The notes beneath the pieces are model-generated. The model had not been told where the DNA came from and did not search any database. It saw only the letters and a program-made list of their open reading frames with translations. Positions 9,197 through 18,027 of a stretch of 64,000 bases of DNA are shown here, one piece after another. The stretch spans positions 124,001 to 188,000 of the forward strand of contig NZ_SOAV01000002.1 in NCBI RefSeq assembly GCF_004364245.1, read 5' to 3'. Source of the stretch: Streptomyces sp. BK208. Lineage in GTDB: Bacteria; Actinomycetota; Actinomycetes; Streptomycetales; Streptomycetaceae. Position numbers and translations under genes: made by a program. Every line of letters begins with the position of its first letter. Position 1 is the first letter of the stretch.

Positions 9197-9295
9197 TCTT
9201 CGTCGCCGCCGGACGGCCGTGAGCCGCGGCGGGCCGACGCGTGCCGCCGCGCGCCCCACGAACCCACGACACACTTCCGACAGGAGCACTCAGCC

Positions 9296-9574
9296 ATGGC
9301 CATCGAGGTCCGCATCCCGACCATCCTCCGCCAGTACACCGACGGCCAGAAGGCGGTGGAGGGCAACGGGGACACCCTCGCCAAGCTCTTCGCCGACCTC
9401 GAGACCCGGCACACGGGCATCCAGGCCCGCATCGTCGACGGCGAGCAGCTCCGCCGGTTCGTCAACGTCTACCTGAACGACGAGGACGTCCGCTTCCTCG
9501 ACGGCATCGACACCAAGCTGTCCGACGGCGACAGCATCACGATCCTGCCGGCCGTCGCCGGCGGCATGGCCTGA
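9296..9574 (+). CDS. cysO: Sulfur-carrier protein CysO (MoaD/ThiS-like)
   Basis: A ubiquitin-like sulfur carrier of 92 aa whose C-terminal thiocarboxylate donates sulfur to O-phosphoserine or a related acceptor in CysM. The beta-grasp sequence ends LSDGDSITILPAVAGGMA. The Gly-Gly at 89-90 is followed by Met-Ala, so the functional diglycine end would be exposed only after removal of two residues; the neighbouring JAMM protease is the obvious candidate. The start has AGGAG about 10 bases upstream. The cysM start is 6 bp after the stop. Confidence 0.93.
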   Translation: MAIEVRIPTILRQYTDGQKAVEGNGDTLAKLFADLETRHTGIQARIVDGEQLRRFVNVYLNDEDVRFLDGIDTKLSDGDSITILPAVAGGMA

Positions 9575-10531
<957 letters not shown>

Positions 10532-10539
10532 CGCCTCCT

Positions 10540-10564
10540 CCCGCGCCCCGCCGTGGGGCGCGGG
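10540..10564 (+). terminator. Hairpin terminator after cysM
   Basis: A 10-bp all-GC stem (CCCGCGCCCC with GGGGCGCGGG) and a 5-base loop, 9 bp after the cysM stop. Confidence 0.65.
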
Positions 10565-10634
10565 ACACCCGCGCACGCCACGGGCGTCGTTCCGGGCCCG
10601 CGCACACCGCCGGAAGGCACGGGACTCCCGCGCC

Positions 10635-10770
10635 CGCCGTAAGGCGTCAGCCCCCGGGTCTCCTGCGACGCCGTAGGACGTCAGTCCCCGGCTCTCCTGC
10701 GACGCCGTAGGGCGTCAGTCCCCGGGTCGCCCGCAACGCCGTAGAGCGTCAGCCCCCGGGCCCCCGCTCG
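10635..10770. repeat. Four tandem copies of a 34-bp repeat
   Basis: Units begin CGCCGTA at 10635, 10669, 10703 and 10737, with the shared core GCGTCAG(C/T)CCCCGG. The copies differ at several bases. The last unit overlaps the 3' end of the small membrane-protein gene on the reverse strand: the TCA of its GTCAG core is that gene's TGA stop. Confidence 0.85.
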
Positions 10771-10913
10771 TCCCGCCCGCGCCCGCCCCGGCGGCCCCCG
10801 GGCCGGCGCTTCCCGCCGCGAGGCCGGCGCCCCCTGCCCCAGCCGTCGACGACCGTGGCGACGAGCGCGAGCGGCACCACCGCCGCGAAGACGAGCCACC
10901 AGGACGTGTCCAT
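10749..10913 (-). CDS. Small single-span membrane protein, 54 aa
   Basis: MDTSWWLVFAAVVPLALVAT gives one N-terminal membrane helix, followed by a very basic Arg/Gly/Lys tail. A TACGGT hexamer lies 7 bases before ATG and there is no clear Shine-Dalgarno sequence, suggesting a leaderless message. The function is unknown. Small membrane proteins with this layout are common in Streptomyces; an ORF this short is less certain than its neighbours. Its stop lies within the last unit of the 34-bp repeat array. Confidence 0.6.
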   Translation of the reverse strand: MDTSWWLVFAAVVPLALVATVVDGWGRGRRPRGGKRRPGGRRGGRGRDERGPGG

Positions 10914-11117
10914 ACCGTCGACCGTACCGGCGCACGCCGTCACCGCGCGCCCCCTCCGTGGCCCCGCGCTCCCGACGTCCAGCCGAACCGGTGATCCCAC
11001 AGGTGAGTTCGCCCACAACGGCCCCTGGCGGAGGAGCGACCACCGGTTTCGCGCCTTACGCTCGACGAACCGCACGACCCCCGTCTCTCCACACGCGCCA
11101 GCGGAGGTTTCTGCTTC

Positions 11118-11870
11118 ATGAAGCTCACCGTCGTCGGCTGCTCGGGGTCGTTCCCGTCCGCGGAATCGGCCTGCTCGAGCTACCTCGTCGAGGCCGACGG
11201 CTTCCGGCTGCTCCTCGACATGGGCAACGGAGCCCTCGGCGAGCTGCAGCGCCACTGCGGTCTCTACGACCTCGACGCGATCTTCCTCAGCCACCTGCAC
11301 GCCGACCACTGCATCGACATGTGCGCCTACTTCGTCGCGCGCTACTACCGGCACGACGGCGGCCGCTGCGCCCCGCTCCCGGTCTACGGACCCGAGGGCA
11401 CCGAGCACCGGCTGACCACCGCCTACGCCGACACCCCCTCCGCCTCGTCCATGAGCGAGGTGTTCGACTTCCACACGGTCAAGCCCTCCACGTTCGAGGT
11501 CGGCCCGTTCACCGTGCACACCGAGCGCGTCGCCCACCCCGTGGAGGCCTACGCCATCCGCATCGAGCACGGCGGCCGCTCACTGACGTACTCCGGCGAC
11601 ACGGGCGTCACCCCCGTGCTGGACGAACTGGCCCGCGACACCGACCTGTTCCTGTGCGAGGCCGCCTTCACGCACGGCAAGGAGAGCATCCCCGACCTGC
11701 ACCTGAACGGGCGCGAGGCGGGCGAGAGCGCCACCCGCGCCGGTGCCCGGCGCCTGGTGCTCACCCACATCCCCCCGTGGACCGACCCCGAGGTCAACCG
11801 CGCCGACGCGCGCGAGGTCTACGACGGGACCGTGGAGGTCGCCACGGCGGGCGCGGTGTACGAGATCTGA
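11118..11870 (+). CDS. Metallo-beta-lactamase-fold hydrolase
   Basis: A 250-aa cytoplasmic metal hydrolase. The family motif SHLHADHCID (HxHxDH) and the later YSGDTG and THIPPW motifs provide the metal ligands, as in RNase Z/PhnP-type members. The start MKLTVVGCSGSFPSAES is typical of this subgroup, which occurs in actinobacteria next to rph/rdgB or PTS genes. The substrate is unknown. A GGAGG site lies upstream, and transcription ends in a hairpin shared with the convergent PTS gene. Confidence 0.88.
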   Translation: MKLTVVGCSGSFPSAESACSSYLVEADGFRLLLDMGNGALGELQRHCGLYDLDAIFLSHLHADHCIDMCAYFVARYYRHDGGRCAPLPVYGPEGTEHRLTTAYADTPSASSMSEVFDFHTVKPSTFEVGPFTVHTERVAHPVEAYAIRIEHGGRSLTYSGDTGVTPVLDELARDTDLFLCEAAFTHGKESIPDLHLNGREAGESATRAGARRLVLTHIPPWTDPEVNRADAREVYDGTVEVATAGAVYEI

Positions 11871-11885
11871 GCCCCGCACACGCGC

Positions 11886-11920
11886 GAAGGCCCCGGAACC
11901 TGCACGGTTCCGGGGCCTTC
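11886..11920. terminator. Bidirectional hairpin terminator
   Basis: A 15-bp perfect stem (GAAGGCCCCGGAACC and its complement) with a 5-base loop, sitting between the convergent MBL hydrolase and PTS genes, so it can serve both. Confidence 0.8.
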
Positions 11921-11941
11921 GTCGTGCCGTACGGCAGGGGC

Positions 11942-13192
11942 TCACGCCTTGGTGAGGTCCTCGATCTCCTCCTCGGGCTCGCGGCCCGGGGTCTTCAGGT
12001 CGAACTTGACGATCGCGAAGCGGAAGAGCACGTAGTAGACGACCGCGAAGACCAGACCGATCGGAATGATCATCCATGGCTTGGTGGCCAGGCTCCAGTT
12101 CAGGGCGTAATCGATGAAGCCGGCCGAGAAGTTGAAGCCGTCATGGACGCCCAGTCCCCAGGTGATCGCCATCGAGGCGGCGGTGAGGACCGCGTGGATG
12201 ACGTACAGGACCGGCGCGATGAACATGAAGGAGAACTCGATCGGCTCGGTCACACCGGTGACGAACGAGGTCAGCGCGAGCGAGACCATCATGCCGAGGA
12301 CGGCCTTGCGGCGCTCCGGGCGGGCGGTGTGGGCCATGGCCAGGGCGGCCGCCGGCAGGCCGAACATCATGATCGGGAAGAAGCCCGACTGGTACATGCC
12401 CGCGGAGGGGTCGCCGTGCAGGAAGCGCGGGATGTCGCCCTGCCAGGCCTGACCGGCCGCGTCCGTGAAGTCACCGAGCTGGAACCAGGCCACCGTGTTC
12501 ACGAACTGGTGCATGCCGACCGGGATCAGCGCGCGGTTCACGCCGCCGAACAGCGCCGCGCCGCCGGAGCCGAGGCTGGTCATCCACTCGCCGAAGTTCG
12601 AGATGCCGTCGCCGATGGGCTCCCAGACCAGACCGAAGAACACACCGACGACGATCCCGACGAACGCCATGATGATCGGCACCAGGCGGCGGCCGTTGAA
12701 GAAGCCGAGCCAGTCCACCAGCTTGGTCCGGTGGAACCGCTGCCACAGCACGGCGGCCAGCAGACCCATGATGATGCCGCCGAGCACACCCGGGTCGTTG
12801 TACGTCGCGGCGACGTCCTCGCCCTTCTGGACCACCGCCTCGGTGACCGGGAAGGCCTCGAGCACCTTGCTGTAGACGAGGAAGCCGACCACCGCGGCCA
12901 GTGCGGTCGAGCCATCGGCCTTCTTGGCGAAGCCGATGGCCACGCCTATGCAGAACAGGATCGGCAGCGAGCCGGTGAGGGCACCACCCGCGTTGTTGAA
13001 GACGGCGGCGACCTTGTCCCAGCCGAGACCGTCCTTGCCGAAGATGTCGTCCTGGCCGAGCCGGACCATGATGCCCGCCGCCGGCAGCACGGCGATCGGG
13101 AGCTGCAGGCTGCGTCCTACCTTCTGCAACCCCTGCAAAAGACCAGATCCCCGCTTCTTTGCGGGGGCCGCCTTGTCGGTGGCGGTGCTCAT
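11942..13192 (-). CDS. nagE2: PTS N-acetylglucosamine-type transporter subunit IIC
   Basis: The membrane permease of the GlcNAc phosphotransferase system, 416 aa, with about 10 hydrophobic helices. It starts MSTATDKAAPAKKRGSGLLQ after GGAGGAA and contains the family block LQKVGRSLQLPIAVLPAAGI and the loop GVTEPIEFSFMFIAPVLY. There is no fused IIB or IIA, so it depends on the separate IIB encoded nearby. Two DasR-type operators precede it, matching known control of nagE2 by DasR in S. coelicolor. The symbol is assigned by this context. Confidence 0.9.
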   Translation of the reverse strand: MSTATDKAAPAKKRGSGLLQGLQKVGRSLQLPIAVLPAAGIMVRLGQDDIFGKDGLGWDKVAAVFNNAGGALTGSLPILFCIGVAIGFAKKADGSTALAAVVGFLVYSKVLEAFPVTEAVVQKGEDVAATYNDPGVLGGIIMGLLAAVLWQRFHRTKLVDWLGFFNGRRLVPIIMAFVGIVVGVFFGLVWEPIGDGISNFGEWMTSLGSGGAALFGGVNRALIPVGMHQFVNTVAWFQLGDFTDAAGQAWQGDIPRFLHGDPSAGMYQSGFFPIMMFGLPAAALAMAHTARPERRKAVLGMMVSLALTSFVTGVTEPIEFSFMFIAPVLYVIHAVLTAASMAITWGLGVHDGFNFSAGFIDYALNWSLATKPWMIIPIGLVFAVVYYVLFRFAIVKFDLKTPGREPEEEIEDLTKA

Positions 13193-13208
13193 ACTTCCTC
13201 CATCGGGT

Positions 13209-13224
13209 GGTGGTCTACACCACT
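13209..13224. promoter_or_regulatory. DasR operator (dre) upstream of nagE2, copy 1
   Basis: GGTGGTCTACACCACT matches the dre consensus A(C/G)TGGTCTAGACCA(C/G)T at most positions. It lies just upstream of the nagE2 ribosome site, so DasR bound here would block transcription until glucosamine-6-phosphate relieves it (family knowledge). Confidence 0.85.
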
Positions 13225-13225
13225 C

Positions 13226-13241
13226 AGTGGTGTAGACCTGT
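13226..13241. promoter_or_regulatory. DasR operator (dre) upstream of nagE2, copy 2
   Basis: AGTGGTGTAGACCTGT, a second dre-like 16-mer placed directly beside the first, giving a tandem pair. Confidence 0.8.
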
Positions 13242-13345
13242 TGTAGCACGATGAAGGCCGCGTAAGGAACCCGCGATTCCGCGACCGGACCGCTACGCGC
13301 AGTACCCGCCCAAGTCCCCTGCTCACAGGCGTGGGAGGGCGCGGA

Positions 13346-13378
13346 GAAGGCCCCCGGACCGACGGTCCGGGGGCCTTC
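13346..13378 (-). terminator. Hairpin terminator downstream of second PTS IIC gene
   Basis: A 15-bp perfect stem (GAAGGCCCCCGGACC and complement) with a 3-base loop, between the two tandem IIC genes. It shows that nagE2 is transcribed separately from the upstream IIC gene. Confidence 0.8.
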
Positions 13379-13418
13379 GCGAGACCACCCTCAAAGGGTA
13401 CGTGAGGACGGAAGTGGT

Positions 13419-14714
13419 CTACACCTTGGTGACGTCCTCCACCTCGTCCTCGGGCTCCCGTCCCGGAGTCTTCAGATCGAACTTCGTGATCGCGAACCGG
13501 AAGACCGTGTAGTACACCGCCGCGAAGACCAGACCGATCGGAATGATCAGCCACGGCTTCGTCGCCAGGTTCCAGTTGATGACGTAGTCGATCAGCCCCG
13601 CCGAGAAGCTGAACCCGTCCTTCACTCCCAGCGCCCACGTCACCGCCATCGACACACCCGTCAGCACCGCGTGCACCGCGTACAGCACGGGAGCGATGAA
13701 CAGGAACGAGTACTCCAGCGGCTCCGTGATCCCGGTCACGAACGACGTCAGCGCCACCGACAGCATCAGGCCGCCGACCTCCTTGCGCCGGTGCGGCTTG
13801 GCGCAGTGCGTGATCGCCAGCGCCGCCGCCGGCAGCGCGAACATCATGATCGGGAAGAAACCCGTCGTGAACTGGCCCGCGTCCGGATCACCCGCCAGGA
13901 ACATGTTGATGTCGCCGTGCACCACCGTGCCGTCCGGCTTCGTGTACGAACCGAACTGGAACCACATCGGCACGTTCAGGAACTGGTGCAGCCCGATCAC
14001 CAGCAGCGCCCGGTTCGCCAGCCCGAACACACCCGAACCCCACGCGCCGATCCCGGTCATCCAGTCGCTGAAACTCTCCAGCGCGTCACCGATCGGCGGC
14101 CACACCCACAGACACAGCGCCGCGAACACGATCGCCAGGAACGCCATGATGATCGGCACCAGCCGGCGCCCGTTGAAGAAGCCCAGCCAGTCCACCAGCT
14201 TCGTCCGGTGGAACCGCCGCCAGAAGTACGCCGTCAGCAACCCCATCACGATGCCGCCGAAGACCCCCGGGTTCTGGAAGACGAACGCCGTCACCTCGCC
14301 CGAACCGTCGGTCACCTGGCAACCGACCTGCGGCACCGCCTTCGACCCCTCCGGACAGTCCTCCGGGAACTGCCGCAGCACGTTGTAGTAGACGAGGAAC
14401 CCCGCCACCGCCGCCAGCGCCGTCGAACCGTCGGCCTTCTTCGCCATCCCGATGGCCACGCCCACACAGAACAGCAGCGGCAGCCCCAGCGCCCCGTCGA
14501 GCAGCGCACCGCCCGCGCCCGTCATCACCTTCGAGACGTTCGTCCAGCCCAGACCGTCGTCCCCGAACACGTCCGGCTGCCCCAGCCGGTTGAGGATGCC
14601 GGCGGCGGGCAGCACCGCGATGGGCAACTGGAGGGAGCGGCCCATCTTCTGCAACCCTTGGAACGCCGTGTTCCAACGGGCGCGAGCGGGACTGACCGCG
14701 CTGTCGGCGCTCAT
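13419..14714 (-). CDS. PTS transporter subunit IIC, paralogue of nagE2
   Basis: A 431-aa PTS permease with the same blocks as nagE2 (LQKMGRSLQLPIAVLPAAGI and GITEPLEYSFLFIAPVLY), clearly a tandem duplicate. It differs by a roughly 15-residue Cys-containing insert (EDCPEGSKAVPQVGCQV) in an external loop. The start ATG follows GGAGGGAG. It is divergent from nagF, and a dre operator lies between them, so both directions are probably DasR-controlled. In S. coelicolor the second IIC is not the main GlcNAc permease; its substrate here is uncertain. Confidence 0.88.
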   Translation of the reverse strand: MSADSAVSPARARWNTAFQGLQKMGRSLQLPIAVLPAAGILNRLGQPDVFGDDGLGWTNVSKVMTGAGGALLDGALGLPLLFCVGVAIGMAKKADGSTALAAVAGFLVYYNVLRQFPEDCPEGSKAVPQVGCQVTDGSGEVTAFVFQNPGVFGGIVMGLLTAYFWRRFHRTKLVDWLGFFNGRRLVPIIMAFLAIVFAALCLWVWPPIGDALESFSDWMTGIGAWGSGVFGLANRALLVIGLHQFLNVPMWFQFGSYTKPDGTVVHGDINMFLAGDPDAGQFTTGFFPIMMFALPAAALAITHCAKPHRRKEVGGLMLSVALTSFVTGITEPLEYSFLFIAPVLYAVHAVLTGVSMAVTWALGVKDGFSFSAGLIDYVINWNLATKPWLIIPIGLVFAAVYYTVFRFAITKFDLKTPGREPEDEVEDVTKV

Positions 14715-14760
14715 CCGGTCTCCCTCCGGTCTCGGTCCGGCCCGACCCGGCCGCCGGTAC

Positions 14761-14776
14761 ACTGGTGTAGACCAGT
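14761..14776. promoter_or_regulatory. DasR operator (dre) between divergent PTS genes
   Basis: ACTGGTGTAGACCAGT is a near-perfect palindromic dre (consensus A(C/G)TGGTCTAGACCA(C/G)T), 47 bp before the IIC start and 118 bp before nagF. It can control both divergent transcripts. Confidence 0.88.
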
Positions 14777-14893
14777 TGACGGACGGCTCCGCCGTCGTGA
14801 CGCCATCATTCGCGACCGAGCGCACGATGGCTCGCGAAGATGGGCCAACTGTGGGTTACTGCGACAAAGCGGCTCGGATCAGGGAGAATGAAC

Positions 14894-15127
14894 ATGGCCA
14901 GCAAGGCTGAGAAGATCGTCGCCGGCCTCGGCGGCATCGAGAACATCGACGAGATCGAAGGCTGCATCACCCGACTCCGTACCGAGGTCAACGACCCGGA
15001 CCTGGTCAACGAAGCCGCCCTCAAGGCCGCCGGCGCCCACGGCGTCGTCAAGATGGGCACCGCCATCCAGGTCGTCATCGGCACCGACGCCGACCCGATC
15101 GCCGCGGAGATCGAAGACATGATGTGA
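14894..15127 (+). CDS. nagF: PTS GlcNAc-type subunit IIB
   Basis: A 77-aa phosphocarrier domain that passes phosphate to incoming GlcNAc on the IIC permease. The phosphorylated cysteine is C24 in IDEIEGCITRLRTEV. The protein is a free-standing IIB. The ATG at 14894 is chosen over the one two codons earlier because AGGGAG then lies 7 bases upstream. It shares the dre-containing intergenic region with the second IIC gene. Confidence 0.9.
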   Translation: MASKAEKIVAGLGGIENIDEIEGCITRLRTEVNDPDLVNEAALKAAGAHGVVKMGTAIQVVIGTDADPIAAEIEDMM

Positions 15128-15258
15128 GCCGGTGAAGCGAGCCGGTGAACCAGCGGTCCGCCGCACCCACCGCTCACACCGCATCACCGCATCACCGGCA
15201 AGGGGCCTCCTCCACCGCGAGGACGGCCCCTTCCCCATGGGCCGCTAGGCTCACCCGC

Positions 15259-15999
15259 ATGTCACGCATCGACGGCCGCACCCCCCAGCAGCTCCGCCCC
15301 GTCACCATCGAACGCGGCTGGAGCAAGCACGCCGAAGGCTCCGTCCTCGTCTCCTTCGGCGACACCAAGGTCCTCTGCAACGCCTCCGTCACCGAAGGCG
15401 TCCCCCGCTGGCGCAAGGGCAGCGGCGAAGGCTGGGTCACCGCCGAATACGCCATGCTCCCCCGCGCCACCAACACCCGCGGCGACCGCGAGTCCGTCAA
15501 GGGCCGCATCGGCGGCCGCACCCACGAGATCAGCCGCCTCATCGGCCGGTCCCTGCGCGCCGTCATCGACTACAAGGCACTCGGCGAGAACACCGTCGTC
15601 CTCGACTGCGACGTCCTCCAGGCCGACGGCGGCACCCGCACAGCCGCCATCACCGGCGCCTACGTCGCCCTCGCCGACGCCATCACCTGGGCCCAGCACA
15701 CCAGGAAGCTGATCAAGCCCAGCCGCAAGCCGCTCACCGGCACCGTCTCCGCCGTCTCCGTCGGCATCGTCGACGGCACCCCCCTCCTCGACCTGCGCTA
15801 CGAGGAAGACGTCCGCGCCGACACCGACATGAACGTCGTCTGCACCGGCGACGGCCGCTTCGTCGAGGTCCAGGGCACCGCCGAGGCCGAGCCCTTCGCC
15901 CGCGAGGAACTCAACACCCTGCTCGACCTCGCCACCGCCGGCTGCACCGAACTCGCCGCACTCCAGCGCGCGGCACTCGACACGGCCCTCGAAAGGTAA
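15259..15999 (+). CDS. rph: Ribonuclease PH
   Basis: A phosphorolytic 3'-5' exoribonuclease that trims tRNA 3' ends, 246 aa. It starts [20 protein letters not shown], the conserved N-terminus, and holds the RNase PH signature around [20 protein letters not shown] with phosphate-binding arginines. A TAGGCT -10-like hexamer lies 7 bases before ATG with no Shine-Dalgarno site, so it is probably leaderless. It heads the common rph-rdgB gene pair, here separated by a small secreted-protein gene. Confidence 0.95.
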   Translation: MSRIDGRTPQQLRPVTIERGWSKHAEGSVLVSFGDTKVLCNASVTEGVPRWRKGSGEGWVTAEYAMLPRATNTRGDRESVKGRIGGRTHEISRLIGRSLRAVIDYKALGENTVVLDCDVLQADGGTRTAAITGAYVALADAITWAQHTRKLIKPSRKPLTGTVSAVSVGIVDGTPLLDLRYEEDVRADTDMNVVCTGDGRFVEVQGTAEAEPFAREELNTLLDLATAGCTELAALQRAALDTALER

Positions 16000-16173
16000 A
16001 GGGAGCACCAAGGGCACCTCAAGGAAAGGCGGCCGGACACGCAACTCGGCCCGCCGCAGGCGCGTCCCTAGCAGTACAGCACCACGGGCGTACGGCAGCA
16101 GACCTTGCCGTACGCCCGACGCCGCACCGCACACGGGCCGCCCGGCCCTGTCCCAAGGGGAGGACCGAGAGCC

Positions 16174-16578
16174 ATGGCCGCGAGCCGTCACCGCAGCCTT
16201 CGCCGCACCGCCACCGCCGTCGCCACCGCGGCGGCCATCGCCCTGACGGCCGGCCTCACCACCGGCTGCGACGCCGTCGACAAGGCCCTCGACTGCGTAC
16301 GCACGGCCGACGGGATAGCCGACAGCGTCACCGAACTCCAGCAGGCGGTGGAGAACACGTCCGACCCCACCCAGTGGGAGGAGTCCCTCGACTCCATCGA
16401 CAAGAACCTCGACAACATCGGCGACCAGACCGACAACGCCGACGTGAACAAGGCCGTCGACGACCTCGGCAAGGCCGTGGACAACGTCCGCACCTCCGTG
16501 GAGAACGGCGACAAGACCCCCGACCTCAGCCCCGTCACCGACGCGGCGGGCGAGCTGACCAAGGTCTGCACGCCGTAG
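16174..16578 (+). CDS. Small secreted (possible lipo-) protein, 134 aa
   Basis: The N-terminus has a basic SRHRSLRRTA followed by an alanine-rich hydrophobic core and LTTGCDAVDK. The cysteine could be a lipid-attachment site, though the residue at -3 is Thr rather than Leu. The mature part is acidic and helical, with heptad-like Val/Leu/Ile spacing. GGGGAGGA precedes the ATG by 9 bases. The function is unknown; it lies between rph and rdgB. Confidence 0.75.
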   Translation: MAASRHRSLRRTATAVATAAAIALTAGLTTGCDAVDKALDCVRTADGIADSVTELQQAVENTSDPTQWEESLDSIDKNLDNIGDQTDNADVNKAVDDLGKAVDNVRTSVENGDKTPDLSPVTDAAGELTKVCTP

Positions 16579-16624
16579 CGGAGCGGGTGCCGGAGGACCC
16601 CGGGGCGCCCGCGATACTGGACGC

Positions 16625-17227
16625 ATGAGCCGCCTGATCCTCGCCACCCGCAACGCCGGAAAGATCACCGAACTGAGGGCCATCCTCGCCGACGCGGGCC
16701 TGCCCCACGACCTCGTCGGCGCGGACGCCTACCCGCACATCCCCGACGTCAAGGAAACCGGCGTCACCTTCGCCGAGAACGCCCTGCTCAAGGCCCACGC
16801 CCTCGCCCAGGCCACCGGCCTCCCCGCCGTCGCCGACGACTCCGGCCTCTGCGTCGACGTCCTGAACGGCGCGCCGGGCATCTTCTCCGCCCGCTGGGCG
16901 GGCCGCCACGGCGACGACCGGGCCAACCTCGACCTCCTCCTCGCCCAGATCGGCGACATCGCCGACGAACACCGGGGCGCGTACTTCGCCTGCTCGGCGG
17001 CCCTGGCCCTCCCCGACGGCACGGAGAGGGTGGTCGAGGGACAGCTGCGGGGCACCCTCCGCCACGAGCCCGCCGGCACGGGCGGCTTCGGCTACGACCC
17101 GATCCTCCAGCCGGACGGCGAGACCCGGACCTGCGCGGAACTGACGGCGGCCGAGAAGAACGCGATCAGCCACCGAGGCAAGGCGTTCCGGGCACTGGTA
17201 CCGGTGGTACGGGAGCTGCTGGGCTGA
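16625..17227 (+). CDS. rdgB: dITP/XTP pyrophosphatase
   Basis: A house-cleaning nucleotidase that hydrolyses non-canonical purine triphosphates, 200 aa. Family motifs are visible: ILATRNAGKITEL at the N-terminus (substrate loop), ADDSGLCVDVL and the C-terminal SHRGKAFRAL. Pairing with rph is common in actinobacteria. It ends in a hairpin before the tRNA gene. Confidence 0.95.
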   Translation: MSRLILATRNAGKITELRAILADAGLPHDLVGADAYPHIPDVKETGVTFAENALLKAHALAQATGLPAVADDSGLCVDVLNGAPGIFSARWAGRHGDDRANLDLLLAQIGDIADEHRGAYFACSAALALPDGTERVVEGQLRGTLRHEPAGTGGFGYDPILQPDGETRTCAELTAAEKNAISHRGKAFRALVPVVRELLG

Positions 17228-17232
17228 AGCGT

Positions 17233-17258
17233 GAGGGCCGTCCAGGTGGACGGCCCTC
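17233..17258 (+). terminator. Hairpin terminator after rdgB
   Basis: An 11-bp perfect stem (GAGGGCCGTCC with GGACGGCCCTC) and a 4-base loop, 5 bp after the stop codon. Confidence 0.75.
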
Positions 17259-17266
17259 GTCGTGGG

Positions 17267-17349
17267 TGCGGCCGATGGGAGTCGAACCCACATGGGCAAA
17301 TGCCCCGAGGCACCTAAAACCTCTGCTTATACCATTCAGCAACGGCCGC
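17267..17349 (-). tRNA. tRNA-Leu (anticodon UAG)
   Basis: On the reverse strand a complete class II tRNA can be folded. The acceptor GCGGCCG pairs with CGGCCGC, the D-arm follows, and the anticodon stem GAGGT/GCCTC closes the loop TTTAGGT with TAG at 34-36. A long variable arm (GGGGC..GCCC) and a T-arm GTGGG-TTCGACT-CCCAT follow. The long variable arm and UAG anticodon give Leu (CUN). The CCA end is not encoded. This is not bldA, which has a UAA anticodon. Confidence 0.93.
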
Positions 17350-17361
17350 ATTGCGGCCATG

Positions 17362-18027
17362 CTACCGGTCGCCAGCCACTTGCCTACTGCGGCCTCCGCG
17401 GCACCAGGTGTCCGTGGCGGCGTGGCAGTTCGGGCAGAGCAGCCTCAGGTTCGCAGGCCGGTCGTCGCTCCAGTCCCCGTTGATGTGGTCGACTTCCAGT
17501 GTCATCGGCTTTCCGAGCCATTCGGGTCCGGTGCCGCACTCCGCACACTCCTCGGCCACGCCGATCTCGCGAAGCGCTCGACGCAGCAGGACTGTCTTCG
17601 TCCGGCGCTTGGCGTCGTGCGTGACCAGGATGTCCTCGGCAGGCTTCAGGGGCGTCGTGCCCGCCCCGCCTCGCTGATGCGCCTGGCCGAGGAAGTGAGC
17701 CGTCGAGACGCGCTCTTCAGTGAGCCACTGTCGCAACAGGGCGCGCTGGGCTGCGCTGTCCGGGCGCCTCAGTCGGCGAAGTAGTCCAGCGATCGAGACG
17801 GACTCGGCGGCTGCTGCACGCAGATCTTCGGCGCTGGGGCGGGGGAGCCTGCCAGAGGGCACGAAGTGCGAGATGTCGATGCCGTAGTAGGTGAACCGTC
17901 TCGTGAGGTATCGACGGAGTTGGCCGTACGGCCGGGTGCCGAAGAAGGCGATCACCTCGTCGACGCTGGAACACTGCGCGGCGGCCTCTGTCAGCCGATC
18001 GCGGGTGTACCGCACCCCGTTGCTCAT
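17362..18027 (-). CDS. HNH endonuclease with DNA-binding repeats (copy 1)
   Basis: A 221-aa protein with two N-terminal helical repeats of about 50 residues, each ending near a (S/A)HF motif (YTRDRLTEAAAQCSSVDEVI..DISHF, then PSAEDLRAAAAES..STAHF), probably DNA-recognition modules. The C-terminal zinc HNH nuclease has CAECG, LEVDHINGDW and LLCPNCH. The ATG overlaps the stop of copy 2 (ATGA), so the pair is translationally coupled. It ends 13 bp from the tRNA-Leu 5' end. The biological target is unknown. Confidence 0.85.
   Translation of the reverse strand: MSNGVRYTRDRLTEAAAQCSSVDEVIAFFGTRPYGQLRRYLTRRFTYYGIDISHFVPSGRLPRPSAEDLRAAAAESVSIAGLLRRLRRPDSAAQRALLRQWLTEERVSTAHFLGQAHQRGGAGTTPLKPAEDILVTHDAKRRTKTVLLRRALREIGVAEECAECGTGPEWLGKPMTLEVDHINGDWSDDRPANLRLLCPNCHAATDTWCRGGRSRQVAGDR

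Noticed and set aside
17267..17349. bldA tRNA
   Set aside because: The anticodon loop reads TAG, not TAA, so this is another leucine tRNA.
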